Shown here one piece after another: positions 39,219-48,945 of a DNA stretch of 64,000 bases (position 1 is the first letter of the stretch; each line of letters opens with the position of its first letter). This DNA is from Sphingomonas japonica (GTDB taxonomy: Bacteria; Pseudomonadota; Alphaproteobacteria; Sphingomonadales; Sphingomonadaceae): NCBI RefSeq assembly GCF_006346325.1, contig NZ_VDYR01000001.1:930001-994000 (forward strand), in the 5' to 3' direction. Made by a program: the position numbers and the translations under genes. A model generated the notes under the pieces. That model made no database searches and was not told where the DNA came from. It saw only the letters and a list, made by a program, of their open reading frames with translations.

Positions 39219-40121
39219 TCACCCGGCTTTTGCCGCGGCGGTCGACGCCGCATGGATGTCGTCGATCGCTTCGCCCAGCGCTGCATCGAAGGCATCGTCG
39301 CTCATCCCGTCACGCAGATCCTCCAGCAGGGCGCGGCTGAAGCTGGCGATGATACCGTCGTTCCTGGCGAGTTCGGCACATGCCTCGCGGCGAGAAAACC
39401 CGCCCGAAAGCGCGACGACGCGCAGCACGCGCGGGTGATCGACGAGCGGCTTGAACAGGTTGGCAGTCTCCGGCAGCGACAGCTTGAGCATCACCCTCGC
39501 TCCGCCCTGCATCGCATCAAGCGCATTCAGCAGAGCGTCGCGCAGCAAGCGGTCCGCCTCTCCCCGCTCGGCGCTGCGGACGTTGACCTCGGGCTCAAGG
39601 ATCGGGACGAGGCCGCCCGCCAGCACCTGCTGCGCGACCGCCATCTGCTGATCGACGATCGCCGCGATGCCGTCCGGGTCGGCAAGATGGATCACCGAAC
39701 GCGCCTTCGTGCCGAACACCCCGAGCGCCTTCGCCCTTGTCAGCAGGGCCTCAAGATCACGGATCGGCTTCATCACCTGCACGCCGTCGCGCTCGGGCTC
39801 GAGCCCCTTGTCGATCTTGAGAAACGGGACCACGCCGCGAGCGATCAGCGCCTCGGGCACCGGAATGCCGCCGATCTCTCCGTCCATCGTGCGTTCGAAC
39901 AGGATCGCGCCGATCACCTTGCCACCGCCGAAGCAGGGCGACGTTATGATCCGGCTGCGCATCGCATGGATCAGCGCGAACATCTCCTCGTCCGACGTCC
40001 ATGCGGCTTGTTCCACGCCATAGCCGGTCAGCGCTTTCGGGGTTGAGCCGCCTGACTGGTCGAGCGCGGCGATGAACCCCTGCCCATGCGCGATCCGGTC
40101 GGTCATCTCGGAAAAGTTCAC
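39219..40121 (-). CDS. Class I fructose-bisphosphate aldolase
   Basis: This 300-residue metal-independent aldolase splits fructose-1,6-bisphosphate to the two triose phosphates. It shows the class I signatures AALDQSGGSTPKAL, FLKIDKGLE, LVPILEPEVNV and RVMLKLSLPE, where the Schiff-base Lys is expected. GTG 40121 is chosen because AGGGGG lies six bases upstream; the longer frame to 40283 is not credible. It is 88 bases after pgk within a glycolytic set. Confidence 0.9.
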   Translation of the reverse strand: MNFSEMTDRIAHGQGFIAALDQSGGSTPKALTGYGVEQAAWTSDEEMFALIHAMRSRIITSPCFGGGKVIGAILFERTMDGEIGGIPVPEALIARGVVPFLKIDKGLEPERDGVQVMKPIRDLEALLTRAKALGVFGTKARSVIHLADPDGIAAIVDQQMAVAQQVLAGGLVPILEPEVNVRSAERGEADRLLRDALLNALDAMQGGARVMLKLSLPETANLFKPLVDHPRVLRVVALSGGFSRREACAELARNDGIIASFSRALLEDLRDGMSDDAFDAALGEAIDDIHAASTAAAKAG

Positions 40122-40209
40122 GGCAAACCCCCTGCGCTGCGCTGTCAGGAGCCGCGGATACCGCGCACCCACCAGTGCCGCAACGCCAACAAACGGCAAT
40201 CCGATTGGG

Positions 40210-41409
40210 CTATTCGCGGTCGCGGCGCAGCGCCGCCACGCCGGGCAGATCCTTGCCTTCCATCCACTCCAGAAACGCTCCACCGGCGGTCGAGACGAAA
40301 GTCATCTCGCCCGCCACTCCAGCCTGGTTGAGCGCCGCGACGGTGTCGCCGCCGCCCGCCACCGACACCAGCGAGCCTTCGCGGGTGAGCGCCGCCGCAG
40401 TCCGCGCCAGCGCCATCGTCGCGGTGTCAAATGGCGACGTCTCGAACGCGCCGAGCGGGCCGTTCCACACCAGCGTGCGGCAATTTTTCAGCACATCGGC
40501 CAGTGCCTCGGTCGCGGCGGGGCCGATGTCGAGGATCATCTCGTCCGCCGCCACCTCGTGCACGTTGCACGTGCGCAGTGATGGCGGATTGGCAGCGAAT
40601 TCCTTCGCGACGACGACATCGTAGGGAAGATGGATCGTGCAACCGGCCTTGTCGGCAGCCTCGAAGATCGCCTCCGCAGTATCGGTCAGGTCATGCTCGC
40701 ACAGCGACTTGCCGACATCGACCCCGCGCGCGGCGAGGAAGGTGTTGGCCATGCCGCCGCCGATGATCAGGTGATCGACCTGCCCGACGAGATGGCGCAG
40801 CACGTCGAGCTTGGTCGAAACCTTGGCCCCTCCGACCACCGCCGCGACGGGATGCTCGGGATTGCCGAGCGCCTTGTCGAGCGCGTCGAGTTCGGCCTGC
40901 ATCTGGCGCCCCGCGAAGGCCGGCAGGCGATGTGCCAGCCCTTCGGTCGAGGCATGCGCGCGGTGCGCGGCGGAAAAGGCGTCGTTGACGTACAGATCGC
41001 CGAGTGCGGCGAAGCGCGCAGCCACCTCAGGATCGTTCCGTTCCTCCCCGCCGAAAAAGCGCGTATTTTCGAGTAGCCCGATATCGCCCGGCGACATCAG
41101 CGCGATCGCCTCGGTATCGCTCTCCCAATCGATATAGCGTACTTGACGGCCAAGCACTTCGGACAGCGGCCGGGTGATCAGCGACGTCGAATATTCGGGG
41201 GACGGCACTTTGGGCCGCCCGAAATGCGCCAGGATCAGGACGATGGCGCCCTGGTCCGACAGCTCGTTGACGGTGGCGACTGCCGCGCGCAGCCGCGTAT
41301 CGTCGGTCGGCGACCCTTCGGCCATCGGTACGTTGAGGTCCTCGCGCACCAGCACGCGCTTGCCGTGGATGTCGCCCATGTCGTCGAGGGTCTTGAAATT
41401 GCGTGTCAT
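40210..41409 (-). CDS. pgk: Phosphoglycerate kinase
   Basis: This 399-residue glycolytic enzyme transfers phosphate from 1,3-bisphosphoglycerate to ADP. Recognisable segments are [24 protein letters not shown], the nucleotide-binding end WNGPLGAFE and [11 protein letters not shown]. The ATG overlaps the MOSC stop by four bases (ATGA), so it is coupled to gap-MOSC-pgk. Confidence 0.98.
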   Translation of the reverse strand: MTRNFKTLDDMGDIHGKRVLVREDLNVPMAEGSPTDDTRLRAAVATVNELSDQGAIVLILAHFGRPKVPSPEYSTSLITRPLSEVLGRQVRYIDWESDTEAIALMSPGDIGLLENTRFFGGEERNDPEVAARFAALGDLYVNDAFSAAHRAHASTEGLAHRLPAFAGRQMQAELDALDKALGNPEHPVAAVVGGAKVSTKLDVLRHLVGQVDHLIIGGGMANTFLAARGVDVGKSLCEHDLTDTAEAIFEAADKAGCTIHLPYDVVVAKEFAANPPSLRTCNVHEVAADEMILDIGPAATEALADVLKNCRTLVWNGPLGAFETSPFDTATMALARTAAALTREGSLVSVAGGGDTVAALNQAGVAGEMTFVSTAGGAFLEWMEGKDLPGVAALRRDRE

Positions 41410-41864
41410 GTCTCGATCCCGATTGCGTCACCGATGCGGAGCTCGCCGCCCTCGATCACTCTGCCCAGTGCCCCGCCCCGCCAGTCCGAAGCGAGCGCCG
41501 CCTTCAATCCGGCGGCGATTTCTTCCATCCGGCTGCACGGATCGCATTCCTGTGTGATCTCGATCAGCACCGCGCCGATCCGCAGCCGCGTGCCCGCGAG
41601 TTGCGGCAGGTCGAACTGATCGACCAGCAGATTCACCCGGCGCGCCGACCACGGCAGCGTATGACCGATCTCGGCCATCGCCGCATCCCAGTCGCCCGCT
41701 TCCATCAGCGACACCTGCCGCTTGCCACGCCCGCCCGGCTTGATCGCCCCACGAAAGTCGCCGTCGAGGCCCCCCTCGACCGTAACGCGCACCGCATCGA
41801 GCGTCTCGATCGGCCCGCGCGGCCGGGCATGCCGCGCGATGCCCGCCAGCCGGCCTTGGTTCAC
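41406..41864 (-). CDS. MOSC domain protein between gap and pgk
   Basis: This 152-residue protein is essentially one MOSC beta-barrel domain, the C-terminal domain type of molybdenum cofactor sulfurases and YiiM-like proteins. It keeps the Cys in [10 protein letters not shown]. The substrate is unknown. GTG 41864 overlaps the gap stop (GTGA) and its own stop overlaps the pgk start, so it is locked into the glycolytic operon although no metabolic link is obvious. Confidence 0.85.
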   Translation of the reverse strand: MNQGRLAGIARHARPRGPIETLDAVRVTVEGGLDGDFRGAIKPGGRGKRQVSLMEAGDWDAAMAEIGHTLPWSARRVNLLVDQFDLPQLAGTRLRIGAVLIEITQECDPCSRMEEIAAGLKAALASDWRGGALGRVIEGGELRIGDAIGIET

Positions 41865-42865
41865 CCCAGCTTCGCCATCACGCTGGCGGTATCGACCATG
41901 CGGTTCGAAAAGCCCCACTCATTGTCGTACCAGCTGACCACGCGGACCAGCTTGCCGTCGATCACAGCGGTCTCGAGGCTGTCGATCGTCGAGGAAAACG
42001 GCGTGTGGACGATATCGATCGAAACCAGCGGCTCGTCGCTGAACTCCAACACGCCCTTCATCGGCCCCTCGGCCGCGTCCCTTAGCAGCTTGTTGACTTC
42101 GTCCTTCGTGGTCTCGCGGCCCGGCATGAAGGTCAGGTCGATCAGGCTGCCGTCGGGCACCGGCACGCGCACCGCCGAACCGTCGAGCTTGCCCTTTAGT
42201 TCGGGAAGCACTTCGCCGACGGCGCGCGCCGCGCCGGTGGTGGTCGGGATCATCGACATGCTGGCAGCGCGGGCACGGCGCAGATCGGGGTGGATCTGAT
42301 CGAGGATCTTCTGGTCGTTGGTATAGGCGTGGATCGTCGTCATCAGCCCACGTTCGATGCCGATCGCGTCGTTGAGCACCTTGGCAACCGGCGCGAGGCA
42401 GTTGGTCGTGCACGACGCGTTCGAGACGATCACGTGATCGGCCGTCAGCTTGTCGTGATTGACGCCGTAGACGACGGTCAGATCGACGCCCTTGCCCGGC
42501 GCCGAGATCAGCACCTTGCGCGCGCCCGCATCGATATGCTTCTGGCATGATGCCTTGTCGGTGAAGAAGCCGGTGCATTCGAGCACCAGCTCGACGCCCT
42601 GTTCGCCGTGCGGCAGGTCGGCCGGATCGCGCTCGGCGGTGACGCGAATGCGCTTGCCGTCGATCACCAGGTCGTTGCCCTCCGCCGAAACCGCGCCCGG
42701 ATAGCGGCCGTGCACCGAATCGCGACTGAACAACCATGCGTTCGACTTGGCGTCGGCGAGGTCGTTGATCGTCACCAGTTCCAGCCCGCAATCGGGCCGC
42801 TCGAGGATCGCGCGTGCCACCAGGCGACCGATGCGCCCGAACCCGTTGATCGCAACCTTCGTCAT
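41861..42865 (-). CDS. gap: Glyceraldehyde-3-phosphate dehydrogenase, type I
   Basis: This 334-residue enzyme oxidises and phosphorylates glyceraldehyde-3-phosphate using NAD(P). The Rossmann start VAINGFGRIGRLVAR, the catalytic Cys in SNASCTTNCLAP and the C-terminal WYDNEWGFSNRM are all intact. It lies 36 bases after tkt, in the order tkt-gap-MOSC-pgk-fba, serving glycolysis and the non-oxidative pentose phosphate route. Confidence 0.98.
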   Translation of the reverse strand: MTKVAINGFGRIGRLVARAILERPDCGLELVTINDLADAKSNAWLFSRDSVHGRYPGAVSAEGNDLVIDGKRIRVTAERDPADLPHGEQGVELVLECTGFFTDKASCQKHIDAGARKVLISAPGKGVDLTVVYGVNHDKLTADHVIVSNASCTTNCLAPVAKVLNDAIGIERGLMTTIHAYTNDQKILDQIHPDLRRARAASMSMIPTTTGAARAVGEVLPELKGKLDGSAVRVPVPDGSLIDLTFMPGRETTKDEVNKLLRDAAEGPMKGVLEFSDEPLVSIDIVHTPFSSTIDSLETAVIDGKLVRVVSWYDNEWGFSNRMVDTASVMAKLG

Positions 42866-42901
42866 GTACCGTGTCTCCCGATGGAAATTCCGTGTCGCGC
42901 C

Positions 42902-44872
42902 CTAGTTCGCGAGCGAAGCCTTGACCTTCAAGGCGATCGCGTCGGCGGTGAGGCCAAAATGTCGGTAGAGATCCTCGGCCGGTGCCGAGGCGCCGAACCC
43001 GTCGATGCCGAAGCGAAGCCCGCCCACCATCGTGTAGCGTTCCCAGCCCATCGTCGTTCCCGCCTCGATCGAAACGCGCAGGATTTGGTCGGGCTGGACG
43101 TTCGGCAGCACCTCGTCCCGATAGTCGGCGGGCTGCGCGTCGAAGCGCGACCAGCATGGCATGGACACTACGTCGGCGCCGATGCCGTCTGCCTCGAGCT
43201 GCTCGCGTACGCCAGCCGCGATTTCGACTTCCGACCCGCTGGCGATGAGGATGACGCGCCGCGGCGCTTCGGCGGCAATCAGGCGATAGGCGCCCCGCGC
43301 GCTCCGGTTCTCGCCGTCCCAGCTCCGCAATTGCGGCAGGTTCTGGCGGGTCAGGGCAAGCAGTGAAGGCCCGTCGCTCCGGCCCACCGCCAGCGCCCAT
43401 GCCTCGGCGGTCTCGACGATGTCGCACGGGCGATAGACGTCGAGATTGGGGATCACGCGCAGCGACATCAGATGCTCGATCGGCTGATGCGTCGGTCCGT
43501 CTTCGCCGAGTCCGATCGAATCGTGCGTCATGACATAGATGGCGCGCGCCTGCTGCAGCGCCGACAGCCGGATCGCCGGGCGCGCATAGTCCGCGAACAC
43601 CAGGAACGTCCCGCCATAGGGGATGACCCCGCCGTGCAGTGCCATCCCGTTCATCGCCGCCGACATGCCGAACTCGCGGATGCCGTAATAGATATAGCGC
43701 CCGGCATAGTCGTCGCGCGTGAGCGGTGCCTGCGCCTTGGCCTTGGTGTTGTTCGACCCGGTCAGGTCGGCCGATCCGCCGAGCATCTCCGGAACCGCAT
43801 CGGCGAGCAGGTTGAGCACGATTTCCGACGCCTTGCGCGTCGCTACCTTTTGCGGCTCGTCGAACTTGCCCGCGAATATGCTGGCGAGGTCGGGCAGATC
43901 GCCCGACATGCGGCGCTCGAACTCCGCCCGCTGTCCGTGATCGGCAAGCCGTCGCACCCAGTCTGCGTTGACAGCGGCGCCGCGGCGTCCTGCTTCCGCC
44001 CAGCGCTCGGCGACCGGCTCGGGAATGACGAACGGCTCGTGCGTCCATCCCATCGCCTCGCGCGTCTTGGCGACGATGTCGGCCCCCAGCGCCGCGCCGT
44101 GGACGGCGCTGGTGCCTTCCTTGCCCGGCGCGCCCTTGCCAATGATCGTGCGACACGCGATCAGCGACGGGCGCGGATCGGCGAGAGCCTCCTCGATCGC
44201 GCGTGCGATGTCGTCGGTGTCATGCCCGTCGCATGCCACCACATGCCAGCCGCTGGCACGATAGCGTGCCGGAATGTCCTCGCTCGACGACAGCGATACC
44301 GCGCCGTCGATGGTGATGCGGTTGTCGTCCCACAGCACGTTGAGCCGCCCCAGCTTCAGATGCCCGGCGAGCCCCACCGCCTCGTGGTTGATGCCTTCCA
44401 TCAGGCAGCCGTCGCCGGCAACCACCCAAGTACGATGGTCGACAAGGTCGTCGCCGAACCCTGCGTTGAGATGCCGTTCCGCGACCGCCATGCCGACCGC
44501 CATCGCAAACCCCTGCCCCAGCGGACCGGTGGTGCACTCAATGCCGGGCAGCTCGAAATTCTCGGGGTGGCCTGCGCACGGGCTGCCGAGCTTGCGGAAG
44601 TTGCGGATGTCGTCGAGCGTCGGCCGCGCGAACCCGGTGAGGTGCAGCAAGCTGTAGATCAGCATCGATCCGTGCCCCGCCGACAGGATGAAACGATCGC
44701 GATCGGGCCAGTGCGGATCGGCGGCGTCGTATTTCAAGTAGCGGGTCCACAGCACCGTCGCGACATCGGCCATTCCCATCGGCATGCCCGGGTGACCCGA
44801 ATTGGCCGCTTCGACGGCGTCCATCGACAGCGCGCGGATCGCGTTGGCGAGATCGAGGTCGGTGGCGGCCAT
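42902..44872 (-). CDS. tkt: Transketolase
   Basis: This 656-residue TPP-dependent enzyme transfers two-carbon units between sugar phosphates. The N-terminal pyrophosphate domain shows SGHPGMPMGMADVA and the TPP motif GDGCLMEGINHEA. The middle domain has GLGEDGPTHQPIEH and FADYARPA. ATG 44872 (MAATDLD) is chosen because AAGGGA is six bases upstream; another ATG two codons earlier is possible. It is the first gene of the glycolytic set. Confidence 0.96.
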   Translation of the reverse strand: MAATDLDLANAIRALSMDAVEAANSGHPGMPMGMADVATVLWTRYLKYDAADPHWPDRDRFILSAGHGSMLIYSLLHLTGFARPTLDDIRNFRKLGSPCAGHPENFELPGIECTTGPLGQGFAMAVGMAVAERHLNAGFGDDLVDHRTWVVAGDGCLMEGINHEAVGLAGHLKLGRLNVLWDDNRITIDGAVSLSSSEDIPARYRASGWHVVACDGHDTDDIARAIEEALADPRPSLIACRTIIGKGAPGKEGTSAVHGAALGADIVAKTREAMGWTHEPFVIPEPVAERWAEAGRRGAAVNADWVRRLADHGQRAEFERRMSGDLPDLASIFAGKFDEPQKVATRKASEIVLNLLADAVPEMLGGSADLTGSNNTKAKAQAPLTRDDYAGRYIYYGIREFGMSAAMNGMALHGGVIPYGGTFLVFADYARPAIRLSALQQARAIYVMTHDSIGLGEDGPTHQPIEHLMSLRVIPNLDVYRPCDIVETAEAWALAVGRSDGPSLLALTRQNLPQLRSWDGENRSARGAYRLIAAEAPRRVILIASGSEVEIAAGVREQLEADGIGADVVSMPCWSRFDAQPADYRDEVLPNVQPDQILRVSIEAGTTMGWERYTMVGGLRFGIDGFGASAPAEDLYRHFGLTADAIALKVKASLAN

Positions 44873-44943
44873 GAGCATCCCTTGGATCGGGCCGGTGCGC
44901 AGCAGCAGCGCTCGCAAACCGGGAGATTCGACGATGGCCACGC

Positions 44944-44971
44944 CTTTGCGGCGACGGCCCGGGTTCGTCAA
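44944..44971 (-). promoter_or_regulatory. Possible tkt promoter element
   Basis: On the minus strand TTGACG (44971-44966) fits the -35 consensus, but the -10 about 17 bases on (CAAAGG) is poor. It lies about 95 bases ahead of the tkt ATG in the divergent region shared with the zauP-zapA genes. Confidence 0.25.
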
Positions 44972-45018
44972 CCGGCGAGCCGCCTTGCCGCGCCCCGACG
45001 AGTTGCTAAACCATCTGG

Positions 45019-45228
45019 ATGACACAGCAACTCGAACACCCCGCCGTGCAGCGCATCGAAAAGGCCGTCGCGCGGATCGAAAAGGCTGCCGGCGCCCGCG
45101 CCTATTCGGCCGACATGCTGGCGCGCCGCCACGCCGCGCTACGCGAACGCATGGAGCAGGCTGTCGAGGCGCTCGACGCGCTGATCGCACGCGAAGAGGC
45201 CGCCCCGGCCGAAACGAAGGCGGATTGA
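45019..45228 (+). CDS. Small coiled-coil protein upstream of zapA (ZauP-like)
   Basis: This 69-residue protein is a single predicted helix with heptad spacing and two charged stretches (RIEKAVARIEKA, then RERMEQAVEALDAL). It directly precedes zapA, one base between stop and ATG. In Caulobacter the equivalent position holds zauP, whose coiled-coil product pairs with ZapA to focus the Z-ring. Placement and fold support that identity, but sequence similarity was not tested. Confidence 0.65.
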   Translation: MTQQLEHPAVQRIEKAVARIEKAAGARAYSADMLARRHAALRERMEQAVEALDALIAREEAAPAETKAD

Positions 45229-45229
45229 G

Positions 45230-45532
45230 ATGGCGCAGGTAACGATCGAAGTCGCCGGCCGCTCGCACACCATCGCATGCCGCGACGGCGACGAATCCCA
45301 TCTTCGCGCGCTGGCTGCGACGCTCGACGCGCACGCCGACACCGCGCTCAAGGCGTCGGGCGGGCTGAGCGGCGAGCGGACCCTGCTCTACATCGCGCTG
45401 ATCCTCGCCGATCAGGTGGCCGAGGCCGAGCGCAGCCCCCCTACCGGGATCCCGCCCATGCTGCTCGATCGCATCGCCGATCGGCTGGAGGCAGTGGCCG
45501 CGGCCCTTGAGGAAACGCCGCAACCCTCCTAG
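45230..45532 (+). CDS. zapA: Cell division protein ZapA
   Basis: This 100-residue protein bundles FtsZ filaments. The N-terminal beta/alpha domain begins VTIEVAGRSHTIACRDGDE, typical of ZapA, followed by a C-terminal coiled coil. It sits after the ZauP-like gene and directly before 6S RNA, the same arrangement as in many proteobacteria. Confidence 0.92.
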   Translation: MAQVTIEVAGRSHTIACRDGDESHLRALAATLDAHADTALKASGGLSGERTLLYIALILADQVAEAERSPPTGIPPMLLDRIADRLEAVAAALEETPQPS

Positions 45533-45535
45533 ATT

Positions 45536-45706
45536 GGTTGCGGCGGGTACTGCCCGGTGCGAGCTTTAGCGAAAATCCCTGAGGCGATAAATCATCCAAT
45601 GGGGGCTGTCCCTGCTAGGATCCTGGTCCGAAGCACATGGTTCCCACCTGACGTACGTGGCGTCAGAGGATATTCCAGCAACCGGCCATGGCGGTCCCGC
45701 CACCTT
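45536..45706 (+). ncRNA. ssrS: 6S RNA
   Basis: The non-coding stretch after zapA has the 6S plan. A closing stem is formed by GGCGGGTACTGCC (from 45542) and GGCGGTCCCGCC (45690-45701). CCCTGAGGCGATAAATC resembles the conserved 5' region of E. coli 6S (CCCTGAGCCGATATTTC), and the distal part can fold into a long interrupted hairpin. Position next to zapA is standard. 6S RNA mimics an open promoter and binds sigma-70 polymerase in stationary phase. The exact ends are estimated. Confidence 0.8.
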
Positions 45707-45729
45707 ACTGCCGTCCGACAGGAGCGATG

Positions 45730-45939
45730 ATGACGCCTAGCTGGCGCAAACCCGCGGGGATGTTCGCCATCCTGACGCTGATCCTGGTCTGGGTGGTGCT
45801 GATCGCCAGTTTTGCCGAGGCTATCGGTGCGCTCGCCTGGCCGCTGCAGGCTGCCATCTATCTGATTGCGGGCATCATCTGGATCGCTCCGCTGAAGCCG
45901 CTGCTGCGCTGGATGGAAACCGGGCGCTGGAGCGCCTGA
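45730..45939 (+). CDS. DUF2842 family small membrane protein
   Basis: This 69-residue protein has two spans (FAILTLILVWVVLIASFAEA and LQAAIYLIAGIIWIAPL) and the conserved end PLKPLLRWMETGRW, characteristic of the DUF2842 family of alphaproteobacteria. Function is unknown. ATG 45730 is preferred over 45727 because GGAG lies five bases upstream. Confidence 0.88.
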   Translation: MTPSWRKPAGMFAILTLILVWVVLIASFAEAIGALAWPLQAAIYLIAGIIWIAPLKPLLRWMETGRWSA

Positions 45940-45975
45940 CGCCGCAACCTTCCCAAAACGGAGAACCGGAGAAAG

Positions 45976-45998
45976 CGCGCCATTTCCACAGCGGAAAA

Positions 45999-46005
<7 letters not shown>
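45976..46005 (-). terminator. Hairpin overlapping the 3' end of tRNA-Asp
   Basis: Arms CGCGCCATTTCC (45976-45987) and GGAAAATGGCGCG (45993-46005) pair around a 5-base loop, with one bulged A. On the minus strand this includes the tRNA acceptor end and CCA and is followed by CTTTCTCC. It is a probable terminator, though the T-run is poor. Confidence 0.55.
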
Positions 46006-46075
<70 letters not shown>

Positions 46076-46118
46076 TCTCTAGCGAGGAGGCGGGCATTAG
46101 GCGAGGGTTTGGGGGGTG

Positions 46119-47336
46119 TCAACCCGATTGGTCGCGGCTGCGCGGACGAAATTTCGGGCCGGTCCGCGGCTCGTGCACCAGCGTCCCGTGCTCGAACAGG
46201 AACCCGGCGATATCCGGGCGTCCCGCTGCATTGAGCACGGTCTGGATAATGATCAGCAGTGGCACCGCGAGCAGCGCGCCGGGCGTTCCCCACACCCATC
46301 CCCAGAAGCTCAGCGACACCAGAATCATGATCGGATTGATGGTCAACCGGTGGCCGACGATCAGCGGGGTGATCGCATTCGCCTCGACCAGGTGCGCACC
46401 GACCATGATCGCCGCAGGCAACAGCGCCCCCCACACGTCGCTGAACGTCATCAGCCCGCCCAGCGCCAGCAGCACTGCCGCGATCACCGGTCCGAAATAG
46501 GGCACGTAATTGAGCAGCGCGACGATTCCTCCCCACATCAACGGGGTCGGCATGTCGATCACGTACAGCGCCCCGGCGACGATCAGCCCCAGCATGACGT
46601 TGATCAGCGTGATCGTTCCCAGATAGGCCGAGGTGTCGTCGACCACGTCCTGGATGACTCGGGCGGTCGCCATTGCGCCATCGAAGCTGGTCCGGCTGGT
46701 GATCGCCTTCTTGCGCAGCCGGGTCCATCCCGACAGCAGGAAGAAGATCACCAGGATCGCGAAGAACATCTCGATCAGGGCGGTCGGCGCCGAGGTCGCA
46801 GCGAGATCGAGGATCGAGCGCGGCGGCGCCGATACCGTGTCGGGGGTCGGCACCGGCGTCGAGGCGATATTCTCGATCGTGCGGTTGAGGAAGCGCTGTG
46901 CGCTCGAATAGAAATCGATCAGCGGCGCGATGTTGCTCTGGATCTGGTCGATGCGTTCGGGAAGGATACGGATCCACCCCCAGGCAGGCACCACGATCGA
47001 CGCCAGCGCGACGTTGACCGCGACCAGGAATGCCAGCACGCACAGCAGCGCGGCCAGCGCGGCGGGAACGCGCCGGCGCTCGAACCATTCGAGCATCGGC
47101 ACCAGCGCCACCGCGATCACGATCGCCGCGGTGAGCGGCAGGAAGAACTGCGATCCGGCCTGCAGCGCGAACGGCACTGCCAGCACCAGTCCAATGCCGG
47201 CGATCAACGTCAGCGCGGCTAGCAGCCGGTCGCGGCGCAGTTCCTCATGCGCCGTCGCCGAAAGCTCGTCGTCGTCCAGCGCCGCAATCCGCGACCGATC
47301 GGCATCGTCAATATGTTGGCCCACCGGCTGATCCAC
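46119..47336 (-). CDS. AI-2E family transporter (PF01594-type permease)
   Basis: This 405-residue protein has seven or eight predicted spans. A polar N-terminal leader is followed by paired N-terminal helices, a long extracytoplasmic helical segment (about 130-190) and a cluster of spans towards the C-terminus with GGIVALLNYVPYFGPVIAAV, the family signature. Members export small molecules or ions; export of autoinducer-2 applies only to some. It starts at GTG 47336. It is divergent from glpK. Confidence 0.85.
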   Translation of the reverse strand: MDQPVGQHIDDADRSRIAALDDDELSATAHEELRRDRLLAALTLIAGIGLVLAVPFALQAGSQFFLPLTAAIVIAVALVPMLEWFERRRVPAALAALLCVLAFLVAVNVALASIVVPAWGWIRILPERIDQIQSNIAPLIDFYSSAQRFLNRTIENIASTPVPTPDTVSAPPRSILDLAATSAPTALIEMFFAILVIFFLLSGWTRLRKKAITSRTSFDGAMATARVIQDVVDDTSAYLGTITLINVMLGLIVAGALYVIDMPTPLMWGGIVALLNYVPYFGPVIAAVLLALGGLMTFSDVWGALLPAAIMVGAHLVEANAITPLIVGHRLTINPIMILVSLSFWGWVWGTPGALLAVPLLIIIQTVLNAAGRPDIAGFLFEHGTLVHEPRTGPKFRPRSRDQSG

Positions 47337-47411
47337 GCGTCGAACCTCCTCGATCCCTGTCCAATCCTAATCGCCTTTCCCCGGCAATGGTATCCCGGCT
47401 AGCATCGCGTC

Positions 47412-48878
47412 ATGGAAAGAGAGATACTGGTGATCGACGCGGGGACGACCTCGACCCGCGCGATCCGCTTCGCGCCGGACGGAGCCTGCCTCGGTCAGCA
47501 CAGCGCGCCTATCGCCCAGCACTATCCCTGTCCCGGCTGGGTCGAGCATGATGCGAACGAAATCCGCGACGCATCGTTCGCCTGCGCCCGACAGATGATC
47601 GACGCCGCGGGCGGCTCCGACCGCATCGCGGCGATCGGGATCGCCAATCAGCGCGAGACCGTCGTGTTCTGGGATCGCAGCACGGGCGAAGCCCTCGCCC
47701 CTGCGATCGTCTGGCAGGATCGCCGTAGCGCCGATCTGTGCGCCGCGCTGATCGATCGCGGCGAGGAAGCGGGGGTGCAGGCGCGCAGCGGGTTGTTGCT
47801 CGATCCCTATTTCTCGGGAACCAAGATCGCCTGGGCGCTCGAGCACTGGACGCACTTGCGCGAGGCGGGGGATCGCTTGGCGATCGGTACCGTCGAAAGC
47901 TGGCTGATGTGGCATCTGACCGGCGGTGCGCACGTCAGCGACGCCACCAATGCGTCGCGCACGCTGCTGATGGCGCTGGGTAGCGGTAGCTGGGACGACG
48001 GTCTGATCGACCTGTTCGGCGTCCCGCGCGCCGCACTGCCCGAGATCGTCGATTGCGCCGGGCAGTTCGGAACGACGTCGCGGTTCGGCGGCAGCATCGC
48101 GATCACCGGGATGGCGGGCGACCAGCAAGCGGCAACGATCGGCCAGTCCTGCCTCGCGCGCGGCGAGACCAAGGCGACCTATGGCACCGGCGCATTCGTG
48201 CTCGCCAATTGCGGCACCACCCCGCCGGTGTCACGAAACCGCCTGCTGGCGACGGTTGCGTGGCAGATTGGCGGGCGGCGCACCTATGCGCTCGAAGGGT
48301 CGGTGTTCGTCGCAGGCAGCCTGATCCAGTGGCTGCGCGATTCGCTCGGGCTGCTGGCGAGCGCCGACGAGAGCGAAGCGCTGGCGCGTTCGGTGGCCGA
48401 CAATGGCGGAGTATATTGCGTCCCCGCGCTGGCAGGGATCGGCGCGCCGTGGTGGCGCCCGGAAGCGCGCGCCGCGATCACGGGCATGAGCTTCGCCACC
48501 ACGCGCGCGCATGTCGCCCGCGCCGCGCTGGAAGCGATGGCGCACCAGACCCGCGACCTCAAAACCGCTTTCGCAGCGGATGGGGCGGACTGGAAGACGC
48601 TGCGCATCGATGGCGGGATGGTTGCCAACGACTGGATGGCGCAGGATCTGGCCGACATGCTCGACATTCCAGTCGAGCGCCCCGGCTTCGCGGAAACCAC
48701 CGCGCTCGGGGCGGCGATGCTGGCGGGGGTCGGCGCGGGCATTTTCGCAACGCTCGAGGATGCCGCTGCAATGCGCGGACCGATCGAGCACTTTCTCCCG
48801 ACGATCGCCGATTCCGAGCGGACGCGCCGGGTGGAGGGATGGTCGGCGGCTGTGCAAGCGGTTGTTGTCAAACGCTGA
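47412..48878 (+). CDS. glpK: Glycerol kinase
   Basis: This 488-residue FGGY-family kinase phosphorylates glycerol to glycerol-3-phosphate. The N-terminal phosphate loop IDAGTTSTRAIRF, ANQRETVVFWDR, ATYGTGAF, and the C-terminal LRIDGGMVANDWMAQDLAD with ETTALGAAMLAG are typical. No glpF, glpD or glpR is adjacent in the window. Confidence 0.93.
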   Translation: MEREILVIDAGTTSTRAIRFAPDGACLGQHSAPIAQHYPCPGWVEHDANEIRDASFACARQMIDAAGGSDRIAAIGIANQRETVVFWDRSTGEALAPAIVWQDRRSADLCAALIDRGEEAGVQARSGLLLDPYFSGTKIAWALEHWTHLREAGDRLAIGTVESWLMWHLTGGAHVSDATNASRTLLMALGSGSWDDGLIDLFGVPRAALPEIVDCAGQFGTTSRFGGSIAITGMAGDQQAATIGQSCLARGETKATYGTGAFVLANCGTTPPVSRNRLLATVAWQIGGRRTYALEGSVFVAGSLIQWLRDSLGLLASADESEALARSVADNGGVYCVPALAGIGAPWWRPEARAAITGMSFATTRAHVARAALEAMAHQTRDLKTAFAADGADWKTLRIDGGMVANDWMAQDLADMLDIPVERPGFAETTALGAAMLAGVGAGIFATLEDAAAMRGPIEHFLPTIADSERTRRVEGWSAAVQAVVVKR

Positions 48879-48945
48879 TCTTGGGCAGTAAGGCTTTGCT
48901 TACGGCTCTTCGCTAGCATCTCGTCGTGCGGTGCGGAGTGCAGTC

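Noticed and set aside
42902..45523. 873-codon version of transketolase extending upstream to 45523
   Set aside because: The upstream part crosses the plus-strand zauP-like and zapA genes and has no transketolase character; a good ribosome binding site supports 44872.
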